Source of the DNA: Fibrobacterota bacterium
Lineage (GTDB): Bacteria; Fibrobacterota; Fibrobacteria; UBA11236
Direction of reading: 5' to 3'
DNA length: 64,000 nucleotides
NCBI GenBank assembly: GCA_028287505.1
Contig: JAQBPN010000021.1
Span: 1-64,000 of the forward strand
In this document: positions 55,406-64,000 of the stretch, piece after piece
Layout of the letters: each line of letters opens with the position of its first letter
How positions within the stretch are numbered: position 1 is the first letter of the stretch
Position numbers and translations under genes: made by a program
The notes under the pieces: model-generated
The model's input: only the letters and a program-made list of their open reading frames with translations
What the model was told of the DNA's origin: nothing
Database searches by the model: none

Positions 55406-56821
55406 TCAATACCCGAAATTCGTCAGGGTATCCTTGATGTTCAGGGGCTTCATCCAGATGTTGCGGAAGCGCACGTCGGCCCCCTTTTCGTTCTGGAGCT
55501 TCATGCCCTGCACGGTGCTGTCCATGGGAACGTTCCCGCCGTCGCAGCAGGCGATGGCGCCGGCTATCTTGCGGTTGTTGTGGATGAGAACGCCGTTCCA
55601 GTAGATGGTGGTCCGCGCGAATTCCGTCCGCTTGCCCGCGACGTAGCGGTCGTTCCGGAAGGTGATATCGTAGGCCTGCCATTTTCCCTGGGGACGGGAG
55701 AGATTCCTGGGGGGGGCGAATTCATTGATGATGGAACCGCTGCCGTGGGTATTGTTGGGATCCCAGGGCGTGGGAATGGTTTCGATCTGGAGCTCGTAGC
55801 GGTTTTCCTGGTACACGCCGCTGTTGCAATTGCCGGACGGGTCCTCGTCGCCGGGCGTGCCCATCAGATTGAACTCGACATGCAGCTGGTAGTCGTTGAA
55901 TTTCTGCTTGGTCACCAGGTCGTCGTAGCCCCACTCGGGCCCTCCGGGCGGCACGCCGCAGCATTCCGAAAAGGTCCAGCGGCCCGGAACCTCCGGGTCG
56001 CGCAGGATCTTCCAGACCACGGGAGTGGCACCCAGGCCGCGGGCTTTCCGCGAAGGACCCACCCACATGATCCAGTTCGAATCCATTTGCGCGCGCGCGG
56101 CCGCGGAATCCGCCTTGCCGTCGAAAAGGCGGACGGCTCCGTAGATCGGGGTGGAGCCCGTGTCCAGGCGCCGGGGAGGATACTCCAGGACGATATCGCC
56201 CACGTCCCCGGTGTCCGATCGCACGGTGATGGACTTGTTCGCCAGGAGCGGGGCGCTGAAGTCCACGGTTATGTTGGCCGCGGTTTTGGCCAATGCCCCG
56301 GCGGTTGCGACCGCTTCCCCCCCTCCGGCTTCGAACGTCGCTCCGTCCGCCACTTCCGCCCCGCCAGCGGGCGGGAGGCGGAACCTGAAACTCGCGCCGC
56401 CAAGAGAGATGCGGAGAAAGCGGTGGGACAGCGCCGCCATTTCCGGCATCAGGTCCAACCGGCTTCCGGCATCCATGGGCCGGATCAGCAGGGACTTGAG
56501 CCGCGATCCCTTCGAGTTGAAGACCTCCAGTTTGAAAGCGCGGCCGGCCCAGGAAACCGGAAGGCTAAGGTACCGGCCGCGAATCAGGGGTCGGTCCGGG
56601 GAAACGGGATTGCCGCCCGGCCTTACGGCCGTGCTGGAAAAGACGAACTCGCCCTTGGCATTGGTCAGGGTCGATTGTTGGGATCCGGCAATCGCCACCA
56701 GGGCGTTGGGTACGGGATCCCGATTGGCTTTCTCGAGCACCCGTCCCTTGAGTTGGGTCTGTGCGGCGACCGGACCGAAAGCGAGCGCCCCCAGCGCCGC
56801 CAAAGCGATATACATCTTCAT
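55406..56821 (-). CDS. secreted DUF1080 (3-keto-disaccharide hydrolase-type) protein with regulatory-like N-terminal module
   Basis: A 471-aa exported protein. ATG 56821 has an AAGAAAGGA ribosome site. Signal peptide about 1-21 (LAALGALAFGPVAAQ). A carboxypeptidase-regulatory-like domain follows (about 23-65: QLKGRVLEKANRDPVPNALV, LTNAKGEFVFSS), then a T9SS-like beta segment (about 85-150: AFKLEVFNSKGSRLKSLLI). The C-terminal ~270 residues carry the DUF1080 fold: a GYDDLVTKQKFNDYQLHVEF strand, GNCNSGVYQENRYELQI, KWQAYDITFRNDRY and the closing RFRNIWMKPL. This family includes 3-keto-disaccharide hydrolases, but many members are of unknown specificity. It lies 61 bp downstream of xylA, so may be part of that sugar operon. 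Confidence 0.8.
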   Translation of the reverse strand: MKMYIALAALGALAFGPVAAQTQLKGRVLEKANRDPVPNALVAIAGSQQSTLTNAKGEFVFSSTAVRPGGNPVSPDRPLIRGRYLSLPVSWAGRAFKLEVFNSKGSRLKSLLIRPMDAGSRLDLMPEMAALSHRFLRISLGGASFRFRLPPAGGAEVADGATFEAGGGEAVATAGALAKTAANITVDFSAPLLANKSITVRSDTGDVGDIVLEYPPRRLDTGSTPIYGAVRLFDGKADSAAARAQMDSNWIMWVGPSRKARGLGATPVVWKILRDPEVPGRWTFSECCGVPPGGPEWGYDDLVTKQKFNDYQLHVEFNLMGTPGDEDPSGNCNSGVYQENRYELQIETIPTPWDPNNTHGSGSIINEFAPPRNLSRPQGKWQAYDITFRNDRYVAGKRTEFARTTIYWNGVLIHNNRKIAGAIACCDGGNVPMDSTVQGMKLQNEKGADVRFRNIWMKPLNIKDTLTNFGY

Positions 56822-56882
56822 TGCGAATCCTTTCTTAAAGAAAGCACGTTTCCGTTTTCCCGGGCCATGGAAGGACTCCGGC

Positions 56883-58193
56883 TCACAAATAGCCGTTCAG
56901 CAGGTTTTCATATCTCTCCTGCCGCCCCGACAGGGATTTCGGCTCGCCTTCCGCCAGGGCCCACCGTTCCAAGGCCTTGAAATCGGTTTTGCCACGTTCG
57001 ATTTCCACTCCGATGCCGGATTCCCAGCTACTGTAGCGATCCTGGAGCATGGAGTCAAGAACCCCTTCTTCCCGGATCTTGGCGGCGATGAGAAGGCCGC
57101 GGGCCAGGGTGTCCATGCCTCCGATATGGGCGATGAAGAGATCTTCCAGATCCGTGGACTCGCGCCTCAGCTTGGCGTCGAAATTGAAACCGCCGCTTCC
57201 CAGGCCTCCCTGGTTCAGGAGCACCCGCATGGTCATGGCGGCCTCCTTCACGTCCATGGGAAATTGATCCGTGTCCCATCCCAGCATGGTATCGCCGCTG
57301 TTGGCATCCACCGATCCCAGCATCCCGTATCGGGAAGCCAGTTCCACCTCGTGATGGAACGTGTGGCCGGCCAGGGTGCCGTGGTTGCATTCCAGGTTGA
57401 GTTTGAACTCCCGCTCCAATCCGTACTGGCGCAAAAAGCCGATGACGGTGGCGGCGTCGAAATCGTACTGGTGCTTGGTCGGCTCTTTGGGCTTGGGCTC
57501 GATGAGCAGGGTCCCTGCGTATCCGATCTCTTTCTTGTAGGCCGCGGCCATGCCCAGGAATTTGGCCATGTGGTTCAGTTCCCGGCGCATGTCGGTGTTG
57601 AGCAGCGTCTGGTAGCCTTCGCGGCCGCCCCAGAAGGTATAGTTCTCGCCCCCCAATTCCAGGGTCACCTCCATCATCTTTTTCACCTGGGCCGCGGCGA
57701 ATGCGAAGACGTGCGCGTCGGGATTGGTGGAAGCGCCGTTCATGTAGCGGGGGTTGGAAAAAAGATTGGCGGTGCCGAAGAGGAGCTTGATCCCGGTTTC
57801 GGCCTGCTGCTCCTTGACCACTTTGATCACCGCGTCCAGGTTCCGGTTGGACTCGGCAAGGGTCTTCCCCTCAGGAGCGATGTCCCGATCATGGAAGCAG
57901 TAAAAGGGCGTTCCCAGCTTCCGCATGAACTCGAATGCGGCGCGCACCCGGACGATGGCCATCTCCACCGGATCGCCGCCCTTCTCCCAGGGACGGACGA
58001 TGGTGCCCGGGCCGAACGGATCTCCGCCGGTTCCCCGGAAGGCATGCCAATATGCCACGGAAAATCGCAAATGGTCCCGCATGGTTTTGCCCAGGACCTT
58101 TTGGTCGGCGCGGTAGTACTTGAATGCCAGGGGGTTCCGGGATTCCGGCCCTTCGAACGGGATGTTGCCGATGCCAGGGAAAAACTCCGTCAT
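56883..58193 (-). CDS. xylA: xylose isomerase
   Basis: A 436-aa class II xylose isomerase, interconverting D-xylose and D-xylulose (and glucose/fructose) with two divalent metals. The frame is open upstream into the dehydrogenase, but ATG 58193 with AAGGAAG is the true start. Active-site features: [12 protein letters not shown] near residue 100 (catalytic His and Asp), [19 protein letters not shown] near 185, [17 protein letters not shown] near 231, [20 protein letters not shown] near 265, and the metal-binding [15 protein letters not shown] near 305. Its ATG overlaps the dehydrogenase stop by 4 bp, so they are co-translated. Confidence 0.97.
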   Translation of the reverse strand: MTEFFPGIGNIPFEGPESRNPLAFKYYRADQKVLGKTMRDHLRFSVAYWHAFRGTGGDPFGPGTIVRPWEKGGDPVEMAIVRVRAAFEFMRKLGTPFYCFHDRDIAPEGKTLAESNRNLDAVIKVVKEQQAETGIKLLFGTANLFSNPRYMNGASTNPDAHVFAFAAAQVKKMMEVTLELGGENYTFWGGREGYQTLLNTDMRRELNHMAKFLGMAAAYKKEIGYAGTLLIEPKPKEPTKHQYDFDAATVIGFLRQYGLEREFKLNLECNHGTLAGHTFHHEVELASRYGMLGSVDANSGDTMLGWDTDQFPMDVKEAAMTMRVLLNQGGLGSGGFNFDAKLRRESTDLEDLFIAHIGGMDTLARGLLIAAKIREEGVLDSMLQDRYSSWESGIGVEIERGKTDFKALERWALAEGEPKSLSGRQERYENLLNGYL

Positions 58194-61126
58194 AATGCTT
58201 CCTTTTTTCTTCCGGGTTGATATTCGCGTAGGTTTACGGATGGGGATGGGCCCGCGGCCGCTTCGAAAAGCAGATACAGGATGGAACGGTAGGTAACGCC
58301 GCTGAAACGGGTCATGCCTATTTCGCAGGTGCGGCTGCTGGAATAACCCTCGCGGCAGTCCTTGGGAACCGAGTTCTTGAGGACGGAACAAGCCGACGCG
58401 GGCAATTCCGGATGCAGGAAGATCCGATCTCCGGCCGCGCCGCAGCAGGCCGGGCCTTCCGGCACCGACACATTTTCGACGCAGGCGGCAGCCAGGTTTT
58501 CCAGGCTGCGGGTCAACCCCATTTTCGCCACGCTGCAAGTGGGATGGATGGCGATGGTTCCCGCGCGCTTGCGCAGATCCAGCCTGGGCAAAACATGCTC
58601 TTCCAGGAATCCCACCGAGTCCTGGATCCCTCCCGGGAGTCCGGACGCGAGTTTTTCCACCAGCCGCTGGGAGCAGGGGCTCATATCGCATATGGCCGCG
58701 AAACATCCCGGCCCGTAAAGCTCCAAGGCCGAGCGGACCTCCCGCAATTTCGCCTCGCCCTGATCCGCGAATCCCTTGGACTCGAAAGCCAGCCCGCAGC
58801 AAAGGTTCTCGATACCGGCGGGCACGATTACCTCGAATCCCGCCCTGGCCAGCAAATCCATCATGATTTCCGAAAGGGGCTGATCCGACCGCCGTTCCGG
58901 CCCGAAGGCGCGGTTGATGCAACTGGGGAAATACAGGACCCGCCGTGCCGGATCGGGTGCAGCCGCGTCGGGTCCTGCCCCCTCCGGCAAAGCCGGCGTT
59001 CGGGAAGGGAAGGAAAGGCGGCGGCCGGGCCGGGGCAGGTATTCCAGACCGGCGGGGAAAACCCCGGGAAGGATCCGGGACAGTCCGCGCAGGACTTTGG
59101 ACACGCGCGCGGCCCCGCACAGGGTGCGGACCATTTGCAGAAGGCCCAACGCGAATCGCATTCCCCCGAGGGCGGTTCCGAAGTTGGCCGAGACCATGCC
59201 GGCCAGGGCTCCTTGCCATCCCGATTTCGATTCCCGCCGGATGGACTTGATGAGCTTTCCGGTATCGATTCCCACCGGGCATTTCACCGCGCACAGCCCG
59301 TCGGTGGCGCAGGTTTTTTCGCCCTGGTAACGGAATCCCCGCAGCAATGCCCGCATGCGTCCTCCGCCCCGCTTCCCGTCCCGTAACCGGGAGATTTCCC
59401 TCCAGGTTACGATGCGCTGGCGCGGCGTCAAGGTCGCGTCCCGCGAGGGACAGACGCTTTCGCAGAATCCGCATTCGGTGCATTTGTCGATGAGGGAATC
59501 CGCCAAAGGCATGGGCTTCAGGTTCTTCAGATGGATGCGCTTGTCGGCGCTCAGGATCACGTCCGGGTTCAGGATGCCCTGGGGATCGAACAAAGCCTTG
59601 ATGGCCGTCATCGCCGCATAGGCGCGCTTCCCCCATTCCTTTTCCACGAACGGGGCCATGTTCCTGCCGGTGCCGTGCTCGGCTTTCAGGGAACCCTGGT
59701 ACTTGCCGACCACCAGATCGGTCAACCGCTCCATGAACAGCGCGTAGCGTTCCACTTCGCTGGGCGCGCCGAAGTCCTGCCAGAACACGAAGTGCAGGTT
59801 TCCGGAAAGCGCATGCCCATACAGAACGGCTTCCGGGTACCCGCACTCGGCGAGCAATCCGCGCAGGTCCCGCAGCGCTTCCGCAAGCCGGGCCAGCGGG
59901 ACGGCCACGTCCTCGATCAACAAGGAGGTGCCGGGCGGGCGCGTGGAACCGATGGCGGGGAAGATCCCCTTGCGGATGGCCCACAACGATTGGTATTCGC
60001 CGTCGCTCGAGGTCATGATCGGCCGGGACGGCAAATCCAGACCGGAGAGGATTTCCCGGACCGCTTCCCGGGAACGCGACAATGCCGCCGCATCCCGGCC
60101 GCGCACATCGATCAACAAAGCCGAACAGTCCTGGAGTTTCGCGCGGGCGATGGCGATTTCCGGATGATGCGCCACGCACCGCAGGGACGCCGCATCCATG
60201 TATTCCACGGCTTCCACGTCGGCGTCGGCGACGGCAAGCGCCCGCACCGCCCGTCCCACCGCTTCCGCGTCGGGCAGAAAAGCGAGGATGGCGGCCTTGT
60301 GGCGGGGATCGGGCACGGTGCGCAGGGTGATCTCGGAAATGAAGCCCAGAGTGCCTTCGGAGCCGATCAGCAGATGCTGGAGGATATCGAACGGATCGGT
60401 GAAATCCACCAGGGCGTTGAGACTGTAGCCGGTGGTGTTCTTCATCGTGTACTTGCGGAGGATCAATGCTTTCAGGTCCGCATCCGCGTTCACTTCCGCC
60501 GAGAGCCGGGACAACCCGTCCAGCAGGCCCGAGTGCGTTTCCGCGAATGCGGCGCGGCTGGCGGAATCGGACGTATCCAGAATGGAGCCATCCACCAGCA
60601 CCACGCGCAGGGAGACGAGGGTGCGGTAGCAATTCCGGGCCACGCCGCAACACATGCCGCTGGCGTTGTTGGCCGCAATTCCGCCGATCATGGCGGAGTC
60701 GATGGAGGCGGGATCGGGTCCCAGCTTCCTGCCGTGGATCGCCAACAACCGGTTGGCGGCCGATCCGATCACGGCCGGTTGCAAACGGATGCGCAGTCCG
60801 CCCTCCAGGACTTCGGCGGCGTTGAATCCCCTTCCGATTTGCATCAGGACGGAATCGGAAATGGCCTGGCCGGAGAGACTGGTGCCCGCGGCGCGGAAGG
60901 TCACCGGGAGACAAAGGCGGGAGCAGGCGGCCAGGACCGAGGCCGCCTCCGCTTCGGAACCCACTTTGACCACGCGCTTGGGAATGAGCCGGTAGAAACC
61001 GGCATCGCTCCCGAATGCGAGGGTGGAGAGCGGATCGCGCAGGACCCGGGAAGCGGGAATATGCCCGCGCAGTTCCCGGTCCAGCCGGGAATACTGTCTG
61101 CTATTGGAGAGATACCGGGAGTCCAT
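58190..61126 (-). CDS. FAD-linked and Fe-S-cluster D-2-hydroxyacid dehydrogenase-type oxidoreductase
   Basis: A 978-aa fusion of GlcD-type FAD domain and Fe-S/CCG domain (YdiJ/Dld-like). PCMH FAD-binding domain, about 40-270: [32 protein letters not shown], and [18 protein letters not shown]-linked oxidase C-terminal domain to about 530 ([12 protein letters not shown] near 445). Two 4Fe-4S-type motifs: [13 protein letters not shown] near 550 and [14 protein letters not shown] near 603. Two CCG-type cysteine motifs (NLCCGL near 775; ACCGAAGD near 892) form the HdrB-like C-terminal domain. Similar proteins oxidise D-lactate or D-2-hydroxyglutarate and pass electrons to the respiratory chain; this protein's substrate is unknown. 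It is transcribed from the divergent promoter opposite DeoR. Confidence 0.85.
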   Translation of the reverse strand: MDSRYLSNSRQYSRLDRELRGHIPASRVLRDPLSTLAFGSDAGFYRLIPKRVVKVGSEAEAASVLAACSRLCLPVTFRAAGTSLSGQAISDSVLMQIGRGFNAAEVLEGGLRIRLQPAVIGSAANRLLAIHGRKLGPDPASIDSAMIGGIAANNASGMCCGVARNCYRTLVSLRVVLVDGSILDTSDSASRAAFAETHSGLLDGLSRLSAEVNADADLKALILRKYTMKNTTGYSLNALVDFTDPFDILQHLLIGSEGTLGFISEITLRTVPDPRHKAAILAFLPDAEAVGRAVRALAVADADVEAVEYMDAASLRCVAHHPEIAIARAKLQDCSALLIDVRGRDAAALSRSREAVREILSGLDLPSRPIMTSSDGEYQSLWAIRKGIFPAIGSTRPPGTSLLIEDVAVPLARLAEALRDLRGLLAECGYPEAVLYGHALSGNLHFVFWQDFGAPSEVERYALFMERLTDLVVGKYQGSLKAEHGTGRNMAPFVEKEWGKRAYAAMTAIKALFDPQGILNPDVILSADKRIHLKNLKPMPLADSLIDKCTECGFCESVCPSRDATLTPRQRIVTWREISRLRDGKRGGGRMRALLRGFRYQGEKTCATDGLCAVKCPVGIDTGKLIKSIRRESKSGWQGALAGMVSANFGTALGGMRFALGLLQMVRTLCGAARVSKVLRGLSRILPGVFPAGLEYLPRPGRRLSFPSRTPALPEGAGPDAAAPDPARRVLYFPSCINRAFGPERRSDQPLSEIMMDLLARAGFEVIVPAGIENLCCGLAFESKGFADQGEAKLREVRSALELYGPGCFAAICDMSPCSQRLVEKLASGLPGGIQDSVGFLEEHVLPRLDLRKRAGTIAIHPTCSVAKMGLTRSLENLAAACVENVSVPEGPACCGAAGDRIFLHPELPASACSVLKNSVPKDCREGYSSSRTCEIGMTRFSGVTYRSILYLLFEAAAGPSPSVNLREYQPGRKKEAL

Positions 61127-61134
61127 GACCGCTC

Positions 61135-61175
61135 ATTTGATTGATTATGGTTAATGTAATACATACCAATCAAAT
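61135..61175. promoter_or_regulatory. DeoR-type operator: ATTTGATTG ... CAATCAAAT
   Basis: Perfect 9-bp inverted repeat, ATTTGATTG (61135-61143) and CAATCAAAT (61167-61175), separated by 23 bp in the divergent gap. The right arm overlaps the minus-strand -35, and the left arm lies just downstream of its -10, so binding would block the dehydrogenase-xylA promoter. Confidence 0.6.
61144..61173 (-). promoter_or_regulatory. minus-strand promoter for dehydrogenase-xylA
   Basis: On the minus strand: TTGATT (61173-61168), an 18-bp spacer and CATAAT (61149-61144). Start predicted near 61137, a short leader before ATG 61126. Confidence 0.45.
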
Positions 61176-61214
61176 TATGTCATCGTTTTTGCAAATTCGG
61201 ATTCCTGCGTTTTC

Positions 61215-61243
61215 TTGACAGAAATCGCCCCTGGCAATAGATT
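61215..61243 (+). promoter_or_regulatory. promoter for DeoR regulator (possible leaderless mRNA)
   Basis: TTGACA (61215-61220), a 17-bp spacer, then TAGATT (61238-61243). The ATG at 61250 is six bases later, so the predicted +1 coincides with the A of the start codon. Confidence 0.65.
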
Positions 61244-61249
61244 AACCCC

Positions 61250-62008
61250 ATGCTTGCGCACGAACGACAAGAGTCCATCATGGAAGCCCTCAAGCGTCGT
61301 CCGACCCTGACCATCCATGAGCTGCTCTCCCTGATAAAGGCCTCGCCGGCCACGGTAAGGCGCGATCTCGACTTCCTGGAAAAAAAGGGGTCCCTGGTCC
61401 GCACCCATGGCGGGGTGGTCCATTCCGACCATATCGCCGGCGAGCCTACTTATGATCAGCGTCTGCGCGAATCTCCCGCCAGCAAGCGGGCCATCGCGGA
61501 AACGGCCGCGGCGATGGTTCCCGAAGGAGCCTCGGTCTACGTGGATGCGGGAACCACCTGTCTGGAAGTGGGCCGTATCCTGCTGGGCCGGGAGGATTTG
61601 GCGATCTTCACAAATTCCTCTCCTTTGATCAATATTCCTTTCCGGAGACGCGCCCGGCTTGTCTGCATCGGCGGCGAATTGCGGGAAATCAGCCGCGCGA
61701 TGGTCGGCGGCCTCGCCCTCGATTGGCTGACCAAGCTGCGCTTCGATATCGCCTTCCTGGGAGCGTCCGGGCTCGCTTCGGAGGGCATATCCACCACCGA
61801 GTTGAGCGAAGCCGAAATCAAACGCCAGGCCATGAGCCGGGCGAAACAGAAGATCCTCTTGGCGGACGGAGTCAAATGGGATGTCCCCAGCACTTTCCTG
61901 TTCTCCTCATGGAATGCATTCGACATCTGGATCACCGATTCCTCCCAGGCGAAACGGGCCCTGCAAAAGCAGGACAAAATCACCACCAAAGTGATTTTGA
62001 CCCGGTAA
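61250..62008 (+). CDS. DeoR-family transcriptional repressor
   Basis: A 252-aa DeoR-type regulator. The family start MLAHERQESIMEALKRR begins at ATG 61250; there is no upstream ribosome site, and the promoter -10 is only six bases away (see findings). N-terminal winged helix-turn-helix (about 5-55: LTIHELLSLIKASPATVRRD, followed by LDFLEKKGSLVRTHGG). The C-terminal sugar-phosphate-binding domain (about 80-235) has DAGTTCLEVGRIL, NSSPLIN and AFLGASGL. Its effector is probably a sugar phosphate of the flanking pathway. Placed between the divergent dehydrogenase-xylA unit and the aldolase gene. Confidence 0.93.
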   Translation: MLAHERQESIMEALKRRPTLTIHELLSLIKASPATVRRDLDFLEKKGSLVRTHGGVVHSDHIAGEPTYDQRLRESPASKRAIAETAAAMVPEGASVYVDAGTTCLEVGRILLGREDLAIFTNSSPLINIPFRRRARLVCIGGELREISRAMVGGLALDWLTKLRFDIAFLGASGLASEGISTTELSEAEIKRQAMSRAKQKILLADGVKWDVPSTFLFSSWNAFDIWITDSSQAKRALQKQDKITTKVILTR

Positions 62009-62118
62009 TCGCTCCTCAACCAACTCCAATTCAAGCCTTGGCCTGAACCGGCCCCGACCGATCCAATCCCATCTTCCGGTTTCCGCGGAATTCCCGGGAA
62101 TCATTTGCAATAATCCCG

Positions 62119-62147
62119 TTGACAAAATAAGATTGCTTCGATACATT
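62119..62147 (+). promoter_or_regulatory. promoter for aldolase-dehydrogenase genes
   Basis: TTGACA (62119-62124), a 17-bp spacer and TACATT (62142-62147). Start near 62154, before ATG 62185. Confidence 0.7.
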
Positions 62148-62154
62148 CAATCAA
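62131..62154. promoter_or_regulatory. DeoR half-sites GATTG ... CAATCAA at aldolase promoter
   Basis: GATTG (62131-62135) and CAATCAA (62148-62154) overlap the spacer and -10/+1 of the aldolase promoter. The same half-site is in the divergent gap (61135-61175). Confidence 0.5.
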
Positions 62155-62184
62155 GTTCGCTCATAGGAAACCCCGAAGTTTCCC

Positions 62185-63090
62185 ATGGCATCCAAGGGAG
62201 AGTGGCAAGTGGGCGCGAAGCAATTCCGGATGAACCGCCTTTTCCAGAGCCGCCAGGGCCGATCCGGCCGCTGCCTGGATGTGGCCGTCGACCATGGATT
62301 CTTCAACGAATCCAAATTCCTGGAAGGCATCGAAGACATCCGTTCCGCGGTGCTTGCCCTCGCGGAAGCCGGACCTGACGCCATCCAATTGACCATCGGC
62401 CAGGCCGGCCACCTGCAATCCCTTCCCGGCAGGGAAAAGCCCGTCCTGGTCCTGCGCACCGATGTGGCCAACGTGTACGGCCGCACGCTCCCCGGCGTCG
62501 TTTTCAGCCACCTGATCGCCAATCCCGTCGAACAGGCCCTGCGTCTAGACGCCGTTTGCGTGGTGGCCAACATCTTCAGCATCCCGGGCCAGCCGGATCT
62601 CCACGGTCAATGCATCCGCAATATCATGGCTCTGCAGCCGGAGTGCGAACGCTTCGGGATGCCTCTCATGGTGGAGCCCCTGATTTTCGCGCCGAACGAT
62701 AAAGACGGCGGCTATATGCCGGACGGGAATCCGGAAATGATTATTCCCCTGGTGCGCCAGGCCGTGGAACTGGGAGCGGACATCATCAAGGCGGATCCCA
62801 CCCGGAACCCGGAGGATTACCACAAAGTGATCGCCATCGCGGGCAAGACCCCGGTTCTGGTGAGAGGCGGAGGCCGGGCCCCGGATGCGGAAATCCTGGC
62901 AAGGACCGGGACGCTCATGCGGCAAGGCGCGGCCGGAATCGTTTACGGCAGGAATATCATCCAACATCCCAATCCCAAGGGAATGGTGCGGGCCTTGATG
63001 GCCATGGTCCACGATGGTGCCACGCCCGACGAAGCGGCGGCGTTTGTCCGTGGAAAAGAACCGCTCCAACGGGTACCATCAAGAGCGTGA
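62185..63090 (+). CDS. class I aldolase, DeoC/FbaB (DhnA/LsrF-like) family
   Basis: A 301-aa TIM-barrel Schiff-base aldolase. The catalytic lysine is K202 in ELGADIIKADPT; a second family Asp/Lys region is VDHGFFNESKF near residue 35. It resembles FbaB, LsrF and related C-C lyases that split or thiolyse phosphorylated sugars; the exact substrate is not set by sequence. The ribosome site is weak (AGGAAA, 15 bases upstream), so an internal ATG at 62230 is possible. It is controlled by a promoter carrying DeoR half-sites and is followed by an oxidoreductase after 44 bp. Confidence 0.85.
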   Translation: MASKGEWQVGAKQFRMNRLFQSRQGRSGRCLDVAVDHGFFNESKFLEGIEDIRSAVLALAEAGPDAIQLTIGQAGHLQSLPGREKPVLVLRTDVANVYGRTLPGVVFSHLIANPVEQALRLDAVCVVANIFSIPGQPDLHGQCIRNIMALQPECERFGMPLMVEPLIFAPNDKDGGYMPDGNPEMIIPLVRQAVELGADIIKADPTRNPEDYHKVIAIAGKTPVLVRGGGRAPDAEILARTGTLMRQGAAGIVYGRNIIQHPNPKGMVRALMAMVHDGATPDEAAAFVRGKEPLQRVPSRA

Positions 63091-63134
63091 TAACGGGAAC
63101 GGGACAGACCGGAACTAAGGGAAATGGAAGCAGC

Positions 63135-64000
63135 ATGGAAAGTTTGAATATCGGGATCATCGGCGCGGGACTCATGGGCCGCGAAATCGCCGCCGCAGCC
63201 GCCCGCGGATTCGTCCTCGACGGCTTTCCCATCAAGTTGAACGTGATTGCCGCCAGCGATATCGATGCGGACAGGCTGAACTGGTTCGGCAAAGTCCCCG
63301 GCGTGAAGTTCCTGACCCGCGATTACCGGGAACTGCTGAAGATAGGCGAAGTGGATGCCGTCTACGCCGCCGTCCCCCATCATCTCCACCGGGAAGTGTA
63401 TGCGGACTGCCTTGCGGCCGGGAAAGACCTTTTGGCGGAAAAGCCCTTCGGCATGGACCTGCATGCGGCCAAGGCTCTGCGCGCCATGGCGGACGAGTCC
63501 GGCCTCTTCGTCCGGTGCAGTTCCGAGTTCCCGTTCTATCCGGGCCCGCAGCATGCGTTCCGCTTCATCCGCTCGGGAGCCCTGGGCAACATCCTCGAAG
63601 TGAAGGCCGGCTTCCTGCATTCGAGCGATCTGGATCCCATGAAGGCGATCAATTGGAAACGGCAGGCCGCGACCTGCGGCGAAATCGGCGTGATGGGCGA
63701 CCTGGGGATGCACGTTACCCACCTGCCCCTCCGCCTGGGGTGGAAGCCCGTATCGGTGTACGCTCAGCTTCAAAAAGTCTATTCCCAACGGCCGGACGGC
63801 CGCGGGGGCATGGCGGAGTGCGACACCTGGGACAACGCCATGTTGCATACCAACGTCAGCGCCGATGGAAACCGCTTCCCGATGACCCTGGAAATGAAGC
63901 GCATCGCGCCCGGCGAAACCAACACCTGGTATTTCCACGCCGTGGGCACCAAGGGAGGCGTCCGCTACAGCACCAAGGAGCCCAAAACCCTGTGGACCTT
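63135..64000 (+). CDS. Gfo/Idh/MocA-family oxidoreductase, 3' end outside window
   Basis: At least 288 aa of an NAD(P)-dependent Gfo/Idh/MocA sugar dehydrogenase, cut by the window end. ATG 63135 has a GGAAG ribosome site. Rossmann start IGIIGAGLMGREIAAAA (about 6-22) and the EKP motif LLAEKPFGMD at 99-108, which carries the conserved lysine, are clear. The catalytic His region is GVMGDLGMHVTHLPLRL near residue 190. Substrates of this family include myo-inositol, glucose and sugar acids; this one probably acts in the pathway with the aldolase. It is 44 bp behind the aldolase in the same direction. Confidence 0.9.
   Translation, partial: MESLNIGIIGAGLMGREIAAAAARGFVLDGFPIKLNVIAASDIDADRLNWFGKVPGVKFLTRDYRELLKIGEVDAVYAAVPHHLHREVYADCLAAGKDLLAEKPFGMDLHAAKALRAMADESGLFVRCSSEFPFYPGPQHAFRFIRSGALGNILEVKAGFLHSSDLDPMKAINWKRQAATCGEIGVMGDLGMHVTHLPLRLGWKPVSVYAQLQKVYSQRPDGRGGMAECDTWDNAMLHTNVSADGNRFPMTLEMKRIAPGETNTWYFHAVGTKGGVRYSTKEPKTLWT

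Noticed and set aside
58190-60914. Reading the xylA frame as a 1,343-aa fusion with the dehydrogenase
   Set aside because: The upstream part is a frame shadow of the dehydrogenase; XylA homology starts at ATG 58193 with a good ribosome site.

Overview
The window looks like a high-GC (about 60-65%) Gram-negative chromosome segment from the Fibrobacterota (Fibrobacteres) lineage. Evidence: two TIGR02147/DUF4423-type regulators of the kind multiplied in Fibrobacter, a secreted protein with a fibro-slime type domain, many lipobox lipoproteins, and secreted proteins with Por/T9SS-like beta-sandwich segments. I see no tRNA, rRNA, CRISPR array, insertion sequence or prophage. No computation was run; all calls come from reading sequence and motifs.

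Layout. 1-10 kb is housekeeping: the 3' end of rimO, a convergent DsbD-N-like secreted protein, glmM-glmS (amino-sugar supply for the envelope), a glutathione peroxidase, then scpA-scpB (chromosome condensation) and mutS. 10-12.3 kb holds two DUF2157-like membrane proteins coupled to mutS. 12.3-16 kb is accessory: a DUF4423 regulator translationally coupled to a lipoprotein, then a secreted fibronectin-like repeat protein. 16-17.1 kb (minus) holds a twin cyclic-nucleotide-binding-domain protein and a 75-aa protein. 17.3-25.4 kb is one 2,675-aa exported TPR protein containing an internal duplication of roughly 800 residues, followed by a Tat-exported His/Met-rich lipoprotein. 25.8-29.8 kb carries a membrane histidine kinase, divergent from a GT4 glycosyltransferase and a polysaccharide-deacetylase-like protein. 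29.9-33.8 kb carries the fibro-slime protein and three tandem Hsp20 genes.

33.9-35.6 kb (minus) repeats the DUF4423 regulator plus lipoprotein pair, ending at a strong terminator. 35.9-44.8 kb holds a DUF4153 membrane protein, a secreted modular protein, an HtrA/Deg protease, an orphan paralogue of the first lipoprotein, and a lemA-TPM-TPM operon. 45-49.6 kb is a complete branched-chain amino-acid-type ABC importer (livK-H-M-G-F). 49.8-51.7 kb is a pair of ferritin-like proteins. 51.8-56.8 kb (minus) holds a DUF1835 protein, NAD synthetase, a hotdog thioesterase and a secreted DUF1080 protein.

56.9-64 kb is a divergent sugar-catabolism island: xylose isomerase and a large FAD/Fe-S 2-hydroxyacid dehydrogenase on the minus strand; a DeoR repressor, a class I aldolase and a Gfo/Idh/MocA dehydrogenase (cut by the window end) on the plus strand. 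Matching TTGATTG/CAATCAA half-sites lie at both island promoters, which suggests one DeoR regulon.

The most interesting candidates for an undescribed system are the repeated DUF4423 regulator-lipoprotein cassettes (with a third orphan lipoprotein sharing upstream motifs), the duplicated giant TPR protein, and the compact, possibly leaderless, DeoR-controlled island.
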